NCBI GenBank assembly: GCA_963971575.1
Contig: OZ020624.1
Location: 27,788,356-27,852,355 of the forward strand
Direction of reading: 5' to 3'
From: Liopterus haemorrhoidalis
Lineage: Eukaryota; Arthropoda; Insecta; Coleoptera; Dytiscidae
DNA length: 64,000 nt
Part shown: in pieces, positions 63,670 through 64,000 of the stretch
How the letters are laid out: each line of letters opens with the position of its first letter
Numbering within the stretch: position 1 is the stretch's first letter
Made by a program: the position numbers and the translations under genes
The notes under the pieces: generated by a model
What the model was told of the DNA's origin: nothing
The model's database searches: none
What the model saw: the letters and a program-made list of their open reading frames with translations, nothing else

Positions 63670-64000
63670 AACACAACCAGAGTAGGGAATACTTGAAAGA
63701 AAGTATTTTAAAAAGTATAACAATTATTTTCTGGGATTTGAAATATTGTATTTCAAATACTTCAAAAATGCTCTTGGTATTTGGATTTACAAATATTTTA
63801 TACGTGGTATTTGTGTTTGATATTTGTTGTCTGAAAGTGTCAGTATTTGAAATACTTAAGAAGTATTTTAAATATTTTCTAATACATAGTTCAAATATTG
63901 CCCTAGTACCTAGTATTTCATAATTTCCTTACTAAATATTTCAAATATTTTCTAGAATTTCAAATATTTCTTAGTATTTTAAATATCTCCATAGTAAATA
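63670..64000. repeat. Degenerate AAATATT/AAGTATTT-rich repeat
   Basis: From GGGAATACTTGAAAGAAAGT (63686) to the window end, short palindromic words (CAAATATT, AAGTATTT, TATTTGAAATA) recur irregularly. It may be part of a larger element that continues beyond the window. Confidence 0.5.

Overview
The window looks like AT-rich nuclear DNA of an arthropod, most probably an insect. Coding exons are short and separated by kilobases of non-coding DNA, they use GT..AG splice sites, and the repeats belong to families typical of insects: Tc1 and mariner, hAT, piggyBac-like and Harbinger-like MITEs, Ty3/Gypsy and non-LTR retroelements. The species cannot be read from the sequence.

Only two host genes are supported. 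At the left edge (1354-1592, +) lies the last coding exon of a type I membrane protein with a fibronectin-III-like end, one membrane helix and a 17-residue tail. From about 47.8 kb rightwards lies the 5' part of an ABCG half-transporter gene (+): coding exons 47911-48041 and 55654-55977 (Walker A) are joined by a 7.6 kb intron full of transposons, and the gene continues beyond the window. Everything else is mobile or repetitive DNA, mostly decayed.

Layout. 0-6.7 kb: two broken copies of an unnamed multicopy arthropod protein family, a hAT-type MITE holding a Tc1 derivative, further MITEs and a hAT relic. 6.7-13.9 kb: mostly unrecognised AT-rich DNA with mariner pieces and MITEs. 13.95-25.56 kb: a four-level nest. 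A Tc1 element holds a hAT element (8-bp target duplication ATCTAGTG); the hAT holds a foldback element whose 114-bp arms carry hammerhead-like motifs; the foldback holds a young 9.2 kb Gypsy-type LTR retrotransposon (two 1093-bp LTRs, duplication GTAG). 26-34 kb: a mariner derivative, a 160-170 bp satellite-like array, dispersed repeats and a 558-bp foldback. 34.5-37.3 kb: a piggyBac-type relic with TTAA flanks, then a Harbinger-type MITE split by a 217-bp-arm palindrome that again carries hammerhead-like motifs. 39.7-47 kb: a Tc1 relic split by a LINE with a 15-bp duplication, a mariner composite inside another Harbinger-type MITE, tRNA-like sequences and a second mariner. 48-64 kb: the ABCG introns, with MITEs, LINE fragments, short tandem arrays and one nearly intact DD38E Tc1-type element.

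The Gypsy element is the most complete unit. Gag and Pol lie in the 0 and -1 frames and are linked by a textbook-looking -1 frameshift signal (heptamer T TTA AAT, 6-nt spacer, 11-position stem). Pol carries protease, reverse transcriptase, RNase H and integrase, but one frame break in RNase H disables this copy although its LTRs look identical. The signals most worth follow-up are the two head-to-head hammerhead-like foldbacks and the frameshift module.
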